DNA of 64,000 nt from CAYNWT01 sp964450955 (GTDB lineage Bacteria; Planctomycetota; Planctomycetia; Planctomycetales; Planctomycetaceae), in NCBI GenBank assembly GCA_964450955.1, contig CAYVFI010000031.1, positions 16,853 through 80,852 on the forward strand, written 5' to 3'. Positions 36,264-45,906 of the stretch are shown piece by piece. A program made the translations under genes and the position numbers. The notes under the pieces were generated by a model. The model was not told the DNA's origin and ran no database searches. It saw only the letters and a program-made list of their open reading frames with translations. The stretch's first letter is position 1. Every line of letters begins with the position of its first letter.

Positions 36264-36602
36264 ATGCGCCGCGTGACCAACATACTTGTCTGCCTCGCCA
36301 TCGCCTGCTTGCTGCCAGGCTGCGCCTACGACGGTTCGAATTTCCAATACGGAAGTGGCGGACTGCCATTTCTGGGCATGACGTTCGCCGTCGGGCACGA
36401 CAACAACAAAGACGACGTGCAGGTTCTTCGCGCAGACGGAAGCAAGAACAGCTACGTCGTCGAACGCGAAGAGCAACCAATCCTCAGCCGCCTGCCCAAC
36501 ATGATCCGCAGCATCCGGGCTCCAAAGTCCATCGAAATACCGGCCGGTTCTGAACGCGTACTCCGAGACGACGACTACGAGAAGCAGCTTAACCAGCTGT
36601 AA
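36264..36602 (+). CDS. Small lipoprotein
   Basis: 112 residues. The signal ends in ACLLPGC, a lipobox with the Cys at about residue 20. The mature part has a Gly/Tyr/Phe-rich start (YDGSNFQYGSGGLPFLGMTF) and a charged C-terminus. No family is recognised. It begins at the very next base after the preceding lipoprotein stop, so both are surely one operon and may form a complex in the outer membrane. Confidence 0.8.
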   Translation: MRRVTNILVCLAIACLLPGCAYDGSNFQYGSGGLPFLGMTFAVGHDNNKDDVQVLRADGSKNSYVVEREEQPILSRLPNMIRSIRAPKSIEIPAGSERVLRDDDYEKQLNQL

Positions 36603-36687
36603 CTCCTGAGCGACATTCACCACCAGCACCGCGCTACCACGTTCGTAGTTACGGGCGATCTACCCGTAAGTGTCAGCAGAAATGTGG

Positions 36688-36708
36688 CTGGCTGAGGCCC
36701 TCAGCCAG
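36688..36708. repeat. Palindromic hairpin in a probable dispersed intergenic repeat
   Basis: CTGGCTGAGG and its complement are separated by one base. Just downstream (36710-36780) are more nested palindromes (GTCCGTACCGGAC, CCGCGGCGG). The whole block between the lipoproteins and the SGNH gene has the look of a dispersed planctomycete intergenic repeat; its first arm could also end the lipoprotein transcript. Confidence 0.6.
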
Positions 36709-36841
36709 TTCGTCGCATGGCGACGAAGTCCGTACCGGACGGGACCGCCTCACGGCCCGCGGCGGCTACACTTCAGCTATTGCCAGCATCGAGTCTGGCC
36801 CTTATTCGCGGTTCCTCTGATTCCCGTCTAAGATCTAACGG

Positions 36842-38047
36842 ATGTCAGCAGCCGAACCACAAGCCAAGCTACCCCCAAAGAAACGGTCGTTAGCCAAACG
36901 ACTTGTATTCGCGGCAATCGCAACGGCCGTATTCCTGGTCATCGCGGTCCTGTGCGACCGAATCATCGGCGCCGTGTCCCCCGCGCTACCAAGCTCTCTA
37001 CTATTTCCCAGCGGGAGTTCAGTCCGCCACAAGAGCAACGAATTCGATGTGTCAGTCGCCATTTCCGACGCAGGCATCCGCGACCAGGAGTACGCTCCCG
37101 GAACACCACCCGCCGGAACACATCGGATTGTCACCGTCGGTGATTCATTCACGTTTGGCTGGGGCGTTGAAACCCAGGACGCCTGGCCCAACATCGTCGA
37201 ACGCACGCTGTCAGACACCTCAACCTGTGAGGTGTTGAACTTCGGTTTCCCCGGTTCCTCACCCTACGACTACGAAGGCACCGCTCGCAAAGCACTCCAA
37301 CACTTCCGTCCGCACGTGTTGATCATTGGCACACTGCAGGGAGACGACCTCATTCAACTGCACGAAGGTCAGCGGCAGGAGAAACCGCTAAGCAAAGTCG
37401 TCACGCAAACACTCTTTCCCAACTTCAGCCGGGTCATCAGAGGCAAGGTTCAACGCGACCCAATGAAGTCGTACCAGGAGACGTTCCGCATGGCGGCGCA
37501 GTACGCGATCTCAACGTTTTCGTTCGAAGAAAAAACGCGGTACACGGCGACCGCATCGAACGTGCGAGACGCTTTTGAAAACGGCTTGCTGAACCCATCA
37601 TTGTTACAACGAGCCGTCAAAGTTCCCGAACACTTTTTACTGCCGTGCGAAGCAGAAGGAACCTGGCGGACCACCGTGACGGAACGCTTACGCGATTCGT
37701 TGCAGCGAGTCCGGACCGCGTGCGATTCATACGACTGCAGGTTAGTCGTCGCGGTCATCCCGGACGGACCCTATGTTTCGCCAGCGTCAGGGAAAGGTCT
37801 GCAACAAGTCGGTTACACCATCTCACCAGACCTACTTCAAACCAATGTCCCGGATTCCATCGTCATGGAAGTCTGCAAAGAATTGGGCGTCCCCTGCCTC
37901 GTCCAAACGGCCGAGTTCCGAACCGAATCCAAAACGACCAACTACTATTTTTCCATGGACGGACACTTCAACGAAAACGGGCACCAAGCATTCGCAGGCA
38001 GGCTGTCCGCGTTCCTGAAGTCAGACATGGTTGAGGCGACCGAATGA
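36842..38047 (+). CDS. SGNH/GDSL hydrolase-like protein with N-terminal membrane anchor
   Basis: 401 residues. A basic N-terminus and one membrane helix (VFAAIATAVFLVIAVLCDRI, about 23-42) precede an SGNH hydrolase domain: block I IVTVGDSFTFGWGVE near residue 97 with the catalytic Ser, block II/III region LNFGFPGSSPYDYEG, and a late DGHFNENGHQAF with the Asp-x-x-His pair. Such enzymes add or remove acyl groups on surface glycans. The 4-base overlap with the GT-C gene suggests joint action on one envelope polymer. The direction of the reaction is inference. Confidence 0.85.
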   Translation: MSAAEPQAKLPPKKRSLAKRLVFAAIATAVFLVIAVLCDRIIGAVSPALPSSLLFPSGSSVRHKSNEFDVSVAISDAGIRDQEYAPGTPPAGTHRIVTVGDSFTFGWGVETQDAWPNIVERTLSDTSTCEVLNFGFPGSSPYDYEGTARKALQHFRPHVLIIGTLQGDDLIQLHEGQRQEKPLSKVVTQTLFPNFSRVIRGKVQRDPMKSYQETFRMAAQYAISTFSFEEKTRYTATASNVRDAFENGLLNPSLLQRAVKVPEHFLLPCEAEGTWRTTVTERLRDSLQRVRTACDSYDCRLVVAVIPDGPYVSPASGKGLQQVGYTISPDLLQTNVPDSIVMEVCKELGVPCLVQTAEFRTESKTTNYYFSMDGHFNENGHQAFAGRLSAFLKSDMVEATE

Positions 38048-39699
38048 CCGCTGCCGTCCCCAAGCCGTCGCTCAAACCAAACACCAAACGCCCATGGCTG
38101 GTACCGTGCGCGATCGTTTTTGTGGGTGTCACGGTGCTGCTGGGCTGCACAATCCGAACCTTCGGCCTCACCACAGACGAACCGGTTCATATCCGTAACC
38201 ACGGTCACGCCGTACGGTGGCTTAAAGGCTTCGGCAAACACGGCATCGCCGGAAATCTAACCAAAGAACGGCTCTCCGACGGTTGGCGCAGCGGCATCGA
38301 AGTCAACAAGAACCTACCGCTGCCAACATTCGTCTCGCTGTTCGGTTATGCCGTCGCGGGACAGTTTGATTCGTTCCCGGCCAGCTTCCGGTGGGGCAAC
38401 GTCTTCGTTTTCGCCCTGGCCTGCAGCGTCATCTTCCACTGGGTGCGCGTTCGCTACAGCACAACCGCCGCCGTTGTTGCGCTGGCCGCCGTACTGGGTA
38501 ACCCGCGTCTATTCGCACACGCCAACCTGCTGGCAGTAGACACACTGGTCGGCTGCTTTTGGATCTTCGCCAGTTGGGCACTGGTCAACAGTCGCGCCAA
38601 CTGGCGCTGGGCAATCGCGTTTGGTGTGCTGGCCGGAATCGGTTCGACAGTGAAGCCAACGTTCTGGTTCGCCGGTCCGATGTGGGTTGTCTGGGGACTG
38701 TTCAACAGACCCAAAGAACTGTTCAAACCCTTCATCGGCCTGTTCATCATCGCTCCCATCACGGTCGTTGTGTTTTCGCCCATGTGGTGGACCAGCCCGA
38801 TAGGCAGCTTCATCGATTACATGAAGATGCTGGGCACAGATGACACCGGCTGGGCAATCGGAACCTACTACCTGGGCGACATTTACCAAACGGCCACAAC
38901 CGAATCGGTGCCATGGCACGCGGTCCCTGTGATGACCGCCATCGCAACTCCGCTGTGGATACTGGCTCTTTCGCTAATCGGTGGCTTTCGAGCCATCCGG
39001 AACCGCAGCAGCACGGCTGACGACGGAATGCTATGGCTCATGTCGGCTCTGACGTTGCCGTTGGTATGCATGCTGCCGAACACACCCAACCACGAATCGC
39101 TGCGACTGTTTAGATCGGCATTCATGTTCGCTCCACTGCTGGCCGCTGCTGGATTCGAATCACTGCGCACACCTGGCCGCAAAGCGACAACCACCGAAAG
39201 ACAACGCAGTACCTGGGCTTGGATTCCCGTCGCCGCCATCGTGGCACTCGCCGGCTGGCAAACCGTTCGCATGCACCCGGGCCAACTTTCCTTCTACAAC
39301 CTGGCCATCGGCGGCCTGCCCGGCGCGGCAGAGAATCAGAAGATGCCGCTCGGTCTGCCAGAACGCAATCGGCCTCGGTTCGAAATCGCTTACTGGTGGG
39401 CCGCGATGAACCACGATGCCTTCACCGACATGCAAACCCACATTCCCAAAGGCGAGTCACTGACCATCTTCCCCGCACACTACGGCATGGAACTCCTGCG
39501 TGAGCACGGAAAGTTTCGTGACGACATCAAGCTGGTCAACCCCGCCGACCGGCCCAACTTCATTTTGCTTTACGGTCGCCTTGGTAGCCTTGCCGACCCT
39601 GTCGCCGCTCCATTCGCCAGCATTTTCCTGCACCGAGAACCAGTCTGGGAAAAACGCATCGATGGCGTTCGCGTCGCCGCGTTGTTCCAGAGCCAATAG
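38044..39699 (+). CDS. GT-C type glycosyltransferase (family 39/83-like), multi-pass membrane protein
   Basis: 551 residues with about 10-12 membrane helices. After the first helix comes the acidic motif FGLTTDEPVHIRNHG, the typical first-loop Asp-Glu of GT-C enzymes that use polyprenyl-phosphate sugars. Later features are WALVNSRANWRWAIAFGVLAG and a C-terminal periplasmic part of about 130 residues. It should transfer a sugar from a lipid carrier to a periplasmic acceptor (protein, lipid or polymer). It is translationally coupled to the SGNH gene. The acceptor is unknown. Confidence 0.85.
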   Translation: MTAAVPKPSLKPNTKRPWLVPCAIVFVGVTVLLGCTIRTFGLTTDEPVHIRNHGHAVRWLKGFGKHGIAGNLTKERLSDGWRSGIEVNKNLPLPTFVSLFGYAVAGQFDSFPASFRWGNVFVFALACSVIFHWVRVRYSTTAAVVALAAVLGNPRLFAHANLLAVDTLVGCFWIFASWALVNSRANWRWAIAFGVLAGIGSTVKPTFWFAGPMWVVWGLFNRPKELFKPFIGLFIIAPITVVVFSPMWWTSPIGSFIDYMKMLGTDDTGWAIGTYYLGDIYQTATTESVPWHAVPVMTAIATPLWILALSLIGGFRAIRNRSSTADDGMLWLMSALTLPLVCMLPNTPNHESLRLFRSAFMFAPLLAAAGFESLRTPGRKATTTERQRSTWAWIPVAAIVALAGWQTVRMHPGQLSFYNLAIGGLPGAAENQKMPLGLPERNRPRFEIAYWWAAMNHDAFTDMQTHIPKGESLTIFPAHYGMELLREHGKFRDDIKLVNPADRPNFILLYGRLGSLADPVAAPFASIFLHREPVWEKRIDGVRVAALFQSQ

Positions 39700-40124
39700 C
39701 TGGCGTACTTACGAGCCTGTCGGCCTTTCCACCGGCAATCAGAAAGCCGCTGTCACTGATGGCCGGTGGACGAGCACCACCGATCAAAACAAAGCCACTT
39801 GAATTGAGACCGTCGTCAGCTTCACCAAGGTTGCCGAAGTATTCAGCGTTGGGTCCCGCCATTTGACGTTGTTGATCTTTGGTGGATCCCAAACACCCAT
39901 GCCTGCTGTCTACGCTCACGCTGCCTGCGGTTGGCTCAGCAGTGTTCGCTATCAAAGGGCGCGATGAGGCTTCTGGTCCGGGACTCGCAAATCGTTTGGG
40001 CACCGGGCTGTACGCACTGCTTGCGATCTTGCTGGCCGGAGCCTACTTCGCCGTACTGTGGCACAAGTAATCAACGACCTCGAACTACTGGCTAGCCTCT
40101 GTGGCCAGGCTCAGCATTCGAAAT
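39700..40124. other. Intergenic region with a possible tiny membrane-protein remnant
   Basis: About 425 bases without a secure gene. On the + strand, the frame ending at 40070 gives a short stretch (GLYALLAILLAGAYFAVLWHK) that looks like one membrane helix. It could be a 40-60-residue protein (from GTG about 39948 or the GTG/ATG near 39879) or the tail of a decayed gene. On the minus strand 39710-39890 reads with a Gly/Asp/Ser-rich composition and no start. I could not decide. Confidence 0.35.
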
Positions 40125-40727
40125 CTATCGATGGGCTGAACCGCTCCAACCAGAAGTCATCGACTCATCCTTCGACGTGTCGAACCAGGCAGATCCGCGT
40201 TTGGGAGCTTGAACTGTATTGCGCTTTGGCGATTCGGTTCTGGCCCTGGCACGCTGCTCAGACTCTGGCCGGACCTCTTCAACTGCCCACTCGGCAGTCG
40301 ATTCGGATTCCAGTTTCGCTCGCCGACGTTCCGCGTTGCTCACAAGGATGACAGGGCGCGCGTCTTGCTTTCTGTCTGACTTCTCTGTTCTGGGTTTAGC
40401 GGCAGCTCGTTCGCGAATCCGATCCAGCCGCGCCTTGATCTCTGAGGGCTCAGCAAGAACCAGCCCGGTTTCCGGCGCCCGAGCTACTGACCGCGCAAGA
40501 GTCGCTGGTGCCTGCATCTCGCTTACGGGCTGATACCCGGAGCCACCCGCACCAACTCGCAGCCCTGCCAGCAACTCGCGATTCTGAGCAGCGGAGTCCG
40601 CTTCGTCCGCAGCTGGAGCGGTCCTCGTCACGGACTGCAGCGCGTTGCTTGTTCTTGATGGCAAACCGCAGCCACTTGCGGCCAGAACCGTCAGCAGTAA
40701 GGCGAGTTTCTGTTGTACTGATCGCAT
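40125..40727 (-). CDS. Putative lipoprotein with long charged tail
   Basis: 200 residues from the ATG at 40727, with GGGGG upstream. The signal sequence ends in LTVLAASGC, a lipobox. The mature protein is low in hydrophobic residues and rich in Arg, Glu, Ala and Ser, with a helical central part (EPSEIKARLDRIRERAAAK); it is probably largely disordered. No family is recognised. It may be a structural or adaptor lipoprotein. Confidence 0.7.
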   Translation of the reverse strand: MRSVQQKLALLLTVLAASGCGLPSRTSNALQSVTRTAPAADEADSAAQNRELLAGLRVGAGGSGYQPVSEMQAPATLARSVARAPETGLVLAEPSEIKARLDRIRERAAAKPRTEKSDRKQDARPVILVSNAERRRAKLESESTAEWAVEEVRPESEQRARARTESPKRNTVQAPKRGSAWFDTSKDESMTSGWSGSAHR

Positions 40728-40994
40728 CGAAATAGCCCCCAACAAAGGCTGGTTCCGCTCGCTGATCACGCCCGGATACCACGCCTGTGAGGAACATCGG
40801 CCCGCCCGGTCGTACCCATTCGGACGAAGTTACCGACTGCACCGGTTTGCCCGGACAGTCCGATTGCACGGTCGACATGCAAGGATTCCAGCGATCGGAA
40901 CGGATCTGCCGGTTGTTCCGGTTACGTAAACTGCGGGGGCTGGACTGACCGACGCTGCTTACTTACGCAGCAGCGCCCAGCATGTGACATTCTG

Positions 40995-41024
40995 GGTCTG
41001 GCCGGATGCAGAAACGGCCAGACC
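40995..41024 (-). terminator. Hairpin at the 3' end of the gene at 41024
   Basis: GGTCTGGCC and GGCCAGACC form a perfect 9-base stem with a 12-base loop, touching the stop codon of the minus-strand gene. No T-run follows, so it may act as an mRNA-end stabiliser or a weak terminator. A second small palindrome (GCTGC...GCAGC) lies near 40950-40970. Confidence 0.55.
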
Positions 41025-41668
41025 TACTGATCGAAGAGGTGCATTGGTAGCCACCGGGCCTGACTAAGCAAGGTCGGATTTGCGCCATGTTCTTCCAGTC
41101 GCCATACTTCTGATGGACCTATAGCAGCACTTTGCATGTTGTCCGTCCCGAAGCTTGCGGTGACCCCGAGCCTTTGTTCGCCATCTACAGTAACCAGTTT
41201 GGAGATCAGAACTCGCCAAGTGTGCCCATCCGGCATGGCATGTCCATGGTTGGCCATCCAGGTAATTCGAGCGTCGTTGGCTTTTCCAATGTGGTCGAAA
41301 TCGGCAGCGCGATTTGGCAGGGCATCGAAAACATCTCGGGACACGCCGCACTTGTCCAAAGTTCCGAATTCCTGCCAACCGCCCCACGGATGGTCCGGTC
41401 CGGGCGTCTCATTGTAAATGTAAGACTCCGTATCCGGCTGGTCGCCATGATCGGCAAGCAGCCACGAATCAGGAGGTACTTCGACGACTCCATCTGTCGT
41501 CCCTTCAGAGCCTACATCCTCAGCAGGATAACCAAGTGGTGGCCCATCATCCTGAGCCACTGGTGTCGCCGCCGGGGGCTGCGGCCGCATCGCCCGATAC
41601 GTTGCTGCGGTAAGGACCCCACCAACAAGGCTAAGTACAAACACGATAAGTAGCGTTGATTTTTTCAT
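41024..41668 (-). CDS. Membrane-anchored hypothetical protein
   Basis: About 214 residues from the ATG at 41668 (MKKSTLLIVF); another ATG at 41683 is possible and the frame extends further. One N-terminal helix (LLIVFVLSLVGGVLTAATYR) is followed by a Pro/Asp-rich linker and a globular C-terminal domain with conserved-looking aromatic residues (ITWMANHGHAMPDGHTWRVL, EVWRLEEHGANPTLLSQ). It is probably exposed to the periplasm. No family is recognised. It ends in a perfect hairpin. Confidence 0.75.
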   Translation of the reverse strand: MKKSTLLIVFVLSLVGGVLTAATYRAMRPQPPAATPVAQDDGPPLGYPAEDVGSEGTTDGVVEVPPDSWLLADHGDQPDTESYIYNETPGPDHPWGGWQEFGTLDKCGVSRDVFDALPNRAADFDHIGKANDARITWMANHGHAMPDGHTWRVLISKLVTVDGEQRLGVTASFGTDNMQSAAIGPSEVWRLEEHGANPTLLSQARWLPMHLFDQ

Positions 41669-41871
41669 TCGTCGATTTCCCATGCGGGAAAGTATTGCTG
41701 ACCCGCTGGAGTCGCGAACTGTCGTGGAACAAGTCTCAGTTCCAGGCGGAGGGGCCCAGGGGTCTGATGACAAGTTCGAACTCGACCGGATCAAGTCTCA
41801 AAAACAGTTCACGAAAGCAATCCTGTTTCGGGGGCCAGTGTTTGAACCCCATCCAATGAAACTGCAATACT

Positions 41872-43533
41872 CTACCGAGCCAATGGTCGGTAGCGACTGG
41901 TTGGCTGCACGTCGCCCTGGCGTTCCTGTCGCTGGACTTCGTAGGCCTGGTAGTTGCCTTCGCACCAGACAACGTTGCCGTCGCCTTCGAACGCCAGAAT
42001 GTGCGTCGCACAGCGGTCAAGGAACCAGCGATCGTGGCTAATCACAATCGCACAACCACCGAATTCGACCAAACCATCTTCCAACGCGCGGAGAGTGTCG
42101 ACGTCGAGGTCGTTTGTTGGTTCGTCCAGCAGCAGCAGGTTTCCTCCGGAACGCAAGAGCTTCGCCAGGTGAACGCGGTTGCGTTCTCCACCGGACAGGT
42201 TCTTCACAAGCTTCTGCTGTTCGGTCTTAAAGTTGAACCGACCGCAGTAGGCACGAGCGTGGATCTTCGTTTTGCCAATCTCAATGTGCTCGGCACCACC
42301 TGAGATTTCTTCGTAAACGGTTTTGTTGCCGTCCAGCGAATCGCGACTCTGGTCCACATAAGACAGGTCGACTGTCTCACCGATGGTCAGCGTTCCGCTA
42401 TCGGGTTGTTCTTCACCCATGATAATCTTGAACAACGTCGTCTTACCGGCACCGTTCTCACCGATAATTCCAACAATCCCGCCGGGTGGCAGATTGAAGT
42501 TCATGTCGTTGAACAACAACTTGTCGCCAAACGACTTGCAGAGGTTCTCCGACCGAACCACTAAATTGCCCAGTGGACGCGTGACGGGAATCTGAATATC
42601 CGCCGCGCTGTCTCTGGCGTCGTATTCCTTGGCGGCGAGTTCTTCGTATCGCTGCATACGGGCCTTATTCTTAGTCCCGCGTGCTTTGGGCGTCATGCGA
42701 GCCCACTCCAGTTCCTGCCGCAGGTTTTTCTGCCGCTTGGATTCTTCCTTGCCTTCAACCGCCATCCGCGCTTGCTTCTGTTCCAGCCAGGATGAGTAGT
42801 TGCCTTCGTACGGAATGCCCTGCCCTCGGTCGAGTTCCAAAATCCAACCGGCGACGTTGTCCAGGAAGTAGCGATCGTGTGTTACGGCGACGACGGTTCC
42901 CTGGAACTGGTGCAGGAACTTCTCCAGCCATGCGACAGATTCGGCGTCCAGGTGGTTCGTCGGTTCGTCCAGCAACAACATGTCCGGGCTGCTAAGCAAA
43001 ATCTGACACATCGCGACACGGCGTTTCTCACCACCGGAAAGTGTCTTCACCAACGCGTCGGCTGGTGGCAGACGCATGGCGTCGGCAGCAACCTGTAACG
43101 TGCGGTCCAATTCCCACAGGTTGCCATGATCAATCTGATCCTGAACCTTGGTCTGGCGTTCCAACAGCTTTTCCATCTCTTCCGGCGACATATCTTCGCC
43201 GAACTTCAGGTTAATCTCGTTGTACTCGTCAAGAATCGCCTGCGATTCGGCGACGGCTTCCTGAATGCAGTCGTCAACATTTTTTTCGGGATCCAGTTCT
43301 GGCTCCTGCTTGAAGTAGCCAATGCGGATGTTCTTCGCAGGACGAACCGTCCCTTCAAAGTCTTTGTCCTCACCCGACATGATGCGAAGCAGTGTGCTCT
43401 TCCCTGCTCCGTTATTTCCAAGGACCCCAATTTTCGCACCGGGGAGGAACGAGAGCCAGATATTGGAGAGAACCTCTTTGTCGTCGTGGATCTTGGTCAG
43501 TTCCTCAATCGACATGATGTATTGCTGAGCCAT
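41872..43533 (-). CDS. ettA: Energy-dependent translational throttle protein EttA (ABC-F)
   Basis: 553 residues, matching the EttA length. Two ABC ATPase domains without membrane segments: Walker A GNNGAGKST near residue 40 and GENGAGKTT near 355, signatures LSGGEKRRVAMCQ and LSGGERNRVHLAK, and Walker B LLLDEPTNHLD and LLLDEPTNDLD. The linker between them includes the ABC-F arm and P-site tRNA interaction motif region. EttA binds the ribosomal E-site and tunes the first peptide bond to the ATP/ADP ratio. It appears to be monocistronic. Confidence 0.96.
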   Translation of the reverse strand: MAQQYIMSIEELTKIHDDKEVLSNIWLSFLPGAKIGVLGNNGAGKSTLLRIMSGEDKDFEGTVRPAKNIRIGYFKQEPELDPEKNVDDCIQEAVAESQAILDEYNEINLKFGEDMSPEEMEKLLERQTKVQDQIDHGNLWELDRTLQVAADAMRLPPADALVKTLSGGEKRRVAMCQILLSSPDMLLLDEPTNHLDAESVAWLEKFLHQFQGTVVAVTHDRYFLDNVAGWILELDRGQGIPYEGNYSSWLEQKQARMAVEGKEESKRQKNLRQELEWARMTPKARGTKNKARMQRYEELAAKEYDARDSAADIQIPVTRPLGNLVVRSENLCKSFGDKLLFNDMNFNLPPGGIVGIIGENGAGKTTLFKIIMGEEQPDSGTLTIGETVDLSYVDQSRDSLDGNKTVYEEISGGAEHIEIGKTKIHARAYCGRFNFKTEQQKLVKNLSGGERNRVHLAKLLRSGGNLLLLDEPTNDLDVDTLRALEDGLVEFGGCAIVISHDRWFLDRCATHILAFEGDGNVVWCEGNYQAYEVQRQERQGDVQPTSRYRPLAR

Positions 43534-43629
43534 TTGTCTTCTCTCGTTTGCCGTCTTGATTCGTGGTCAAAGGCGCGGTGGTTTCGCGCGAGTGCGTTCG
43601 GTTGGTTCGTCGTCTGTTGCGTTCGTGAA

Positions 43630-44097
43630 TCAGGTCGTCACGAAGGGCTGCAGCAAAAGTGTTAGCAGCGTACGGGAGCGATCGTAAATTTCAGGATCGC
43701 TGCTCGCCCTGGGACCGGCGACGTTCAGGACTCGGATTCTATTCTCTGTAATCCAGTCCGCAAACAGGTTTGCCAGGTTTTCGTGATCGTCGATATCGGC
43801 CGAAAACGTGGGCCGGGCCTGCGATTTCGCTATGCTAAGCGTCAAAGCCGTACCGCCTGTAAGTGGTGTGCTGCTTACGATTAACGTGCCGTCCGAATCC
43901 CGCACGTTCCAACGCGTTCGAACCGCATAGTTGGCAGACTCGGTTTCCTGCAGCGGATAGGCGTCAGGAATCCGCCCGCGTTCAGACCGACGCCCCGCCG
44001 GACACCAACCGCCAACCGGAAACCCCAGCTCAAGAGCGCAGTCCAAAGCCGCTCGATCGACCCCGGTCTGTCCGCCTGAAACAATTTTCTCAATCAC
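43630..44097 (-). CDS. Putative molybdenum carrier protein (Rossmann-like)
   Basis: 155 residues from the GTG at 44097, which has AGGGA 8 bases upstream; the frame's ATG at 44214 adds 39 Arg/Trp-rich residues unlike the family. It opens with IEKIVSGGQTGVDRAALDCA and GGWCPAGRRSERGRIPDAYPL, the hallmark of the putative molybdenum carrier (MoCo carrier-like, LOG/DprA-like Rossmann) family. Later it has GTLIVSSTPLTGGTALT. The family name comes from a molybdenum-cofactor carrier protein in algae; here the true ligand is unknown. It could equally bind a nucleotide. Confidence 0.82.
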   Translation of the reverse strand: MIEKIVSGGQTGVDRAALDCALELGFPVGGWCPAGRRSERGRIPDAYPLQETESANYAVRTRWNVRDSDGTLIVSSTPLTGGTALTLSIAKSQARPTFSADIDDHENLANLFADWITENRIRVLNVAGPRASSDPEIYDRSRTLLTLLLQPFVTT

Positions 44098-44220
44098 TAC
44101 GTCAATCCCTGACCTCAGACGCCGGTGCGGTAACCACCGCACTTCGCTGCCTGTCGTCCAGCACCTAAGTTTAACTTCGACCCCCACAAACCTGACCCAT
44201 CCCGGGCGGGACACTGGCCA

Positions 44221-45906
44221 TCACGACGTCGCTACCGACTTGAGGGACTCCAGAGCTTCCTTTGGTGCCTTGCTTTCGTCAAGAACGAAGCCGTCCGGAA
44301 TCCGTCCCAACGTGACTTCGATATCTCGCAAAGCCAGCCACCTGAACACGAAAATCAGACTAGCCGCGACGGCGAAGTGCACCATTAGAATCCAGGCAGG
44401 AATCGTCGGCAGGCCGAAATACTGTTTCGCAAACGGACTAAACGTCGCCTGAATCTGCGCCGGGCCGACCAAAGCCATTAGGTTCACAATCGAATCTGAA
44501 GCTCCGCTTGTTTTCAGAACCGCGGCCACAATAGTCGGAACCAAAATCACCAACCCCAAGGTTCCAAGTACCAACAGCGATGCTCGCGTCTGGCTGCGAA
44601 CACGCGTGCTGACCCACAAAGCAAACCATGCAATCGCCGGCAACCAAACCAGCGCGGCGACGACCGACCAGACGAAGCCCACGATATTCACTTCAAAGCC
44701 GTTCAACACCCCGGGCTGTCGCATGTATTCAATAATGGGCAGCGTCATTAACGGAACAGCCGCCACCAACACCAACCGCCGCAACCCACTGCTCTTCTCA
44801 ATAAGAATCGTTCGCCCTGCCAGCGGAGTCGTCAGCAGAACATCCAACGTATTACGCGAACGCTCACCGGCAATCAGACTGGCCCCGTACATGCCCAGCA
44901 ATATCGCTCCACCAACCCACAAAATCACACGCAAGGCGGCGTGAGACAACCCGATCGGGTAATCCACCAAAGCCGCGATAAAAATGAGCGGCAGTTCAAC
45001 CAGAATCAGAACACGAATCAGATAACGCTTGCGCCCCAGCGCGCGGCGATCTGTTTCGCGCCACTGGACGGGCTTAAACTTCGGTTTGTTATTCTTTTCC
45101 TGCAGCAATTCAATGTTGCCCACAAGCCGATTGGCATCAGCAGCGAACCGATCGACAGACCCCTGAAACTGTAACAGGTAGTTTTGCGTGTTCTGAAACA
45201 CGCGACTGACCAGACTCAACGCGGCAGCAAAAATGCACGCGCCTGAAATCAGCAGACAAAACAGCACCGGCCACACACCTGAAACCGAATCCTGCTCGGT
45301 CGGTAAGTAATAAAGCGGCCACAAAGCAACACAGGAAAAAAACGTAAGCAGAATCACAACGTACGTAGACATTAACGCCACAACGGTGGTTCGACACAGC
45401 ACCGACATCAGCACGCTCAACGCGCCAACCTGCAGGCATGTCAGCAACAGAATCACCACTCCCATCACCAACAACGTGTCGCTTACGCCCCCGTAGCTAT
45501 AGGCAACAGCCAGCAAAGGCAGCGAAAGCAAAACAAAAGAGAACATCGGAACCAGACGGCTCATCAGCTTCTGAGTCACAATGCGGAACCCACCCAGCGG
45601 GCACAGCAGCAGTATCCCCAACGTCTCGCGGCCCTTCTCTTCGGCAATCACTCCACACGTAATGACCGGGATGATTACGCACAGCCCGGCAAACTGCACG
45701 TTCACAAGCTGCGTAAACAAAGTCGCTCCTCGACCCAGCGTCGATGCATCGCTGGTCGAAGCAGAAAAGAACAGCCAACTGGCAACGCCAAACAACGTCG
45801 CCGCGTAGACAAACCGAAACACGTACGTGCGCTTTGACGCCGCCATCCGCTTAAGTTCAATGGTCAGCAGCGGCAGTTGCACCGCGTTGTAGATAGCCGA
45901 CTTCAT
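44221..45906 (-). CDS. ABC-2 type transporter permease
   Basis: 561 residues with about 12 hydrophobic segments in two repeats of roughly six; each half has the ABC-2 hallmark where an ERGRNTLD/EKGRETLG-type cytoplasmic motif precedes membrane helices (AEEKGRETLGILLLCPLGG near residue 90, AGERSRNTLDVLLTTPLAG near residue 350). It thus looks like a fusion of two ABC-2 permease halves. It should work with the ATPase upstream (4-base overlap) and the large membrane protein before that. Cargo unknown. Confidence 0.88.
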   Translation of the reverse strand: MKSAIYNAVQLPLLTIELKRMAASKRTYVFRFVYAATLFGVASWLFFSASTSDASTLGRGATLFTQLVNVQFAGLCVIIPVITCGVIAEEKGRETLGILLLCPLGGFRIVTQKLMSRLVPMFSFVLLSLPLLAVAYSYGGVSDTLLVMGVVILLLTCLQVGALSVLMSVLCRTTVVALMSTYVVILLTFFSCVALWPLYYLPTEQDSVSGVWPVLFCLLISGACIFAAALSLVSRVFQNTQNYLLQFQGSVDRFAADANRLVGNIELLQEKNNKPKFKPVQWRETDRRALGRKRYLIRVLILVELPLIFIAALVDYPIGLSHAALRVILWVGGAILLGMYGASLIAGERSRNTLDVLLTTPLAGRTILIEKSSGLRRLVLVAAVPLMTLPIIEYMRQPGVLNGFEVNIVGFVWSVVAALVWLPAIAWFALWVSTRVRSQTRASLLVLGTLGLVILVPTIVAAVLKTSGASDSIVNLMALVGPAQIQATFSPFAKQYFGLPTIPAWILMVHFAVAASLIFVFRWLALRDIEVTLGRIPDGFVLDESKAPKEALESLKSVATS

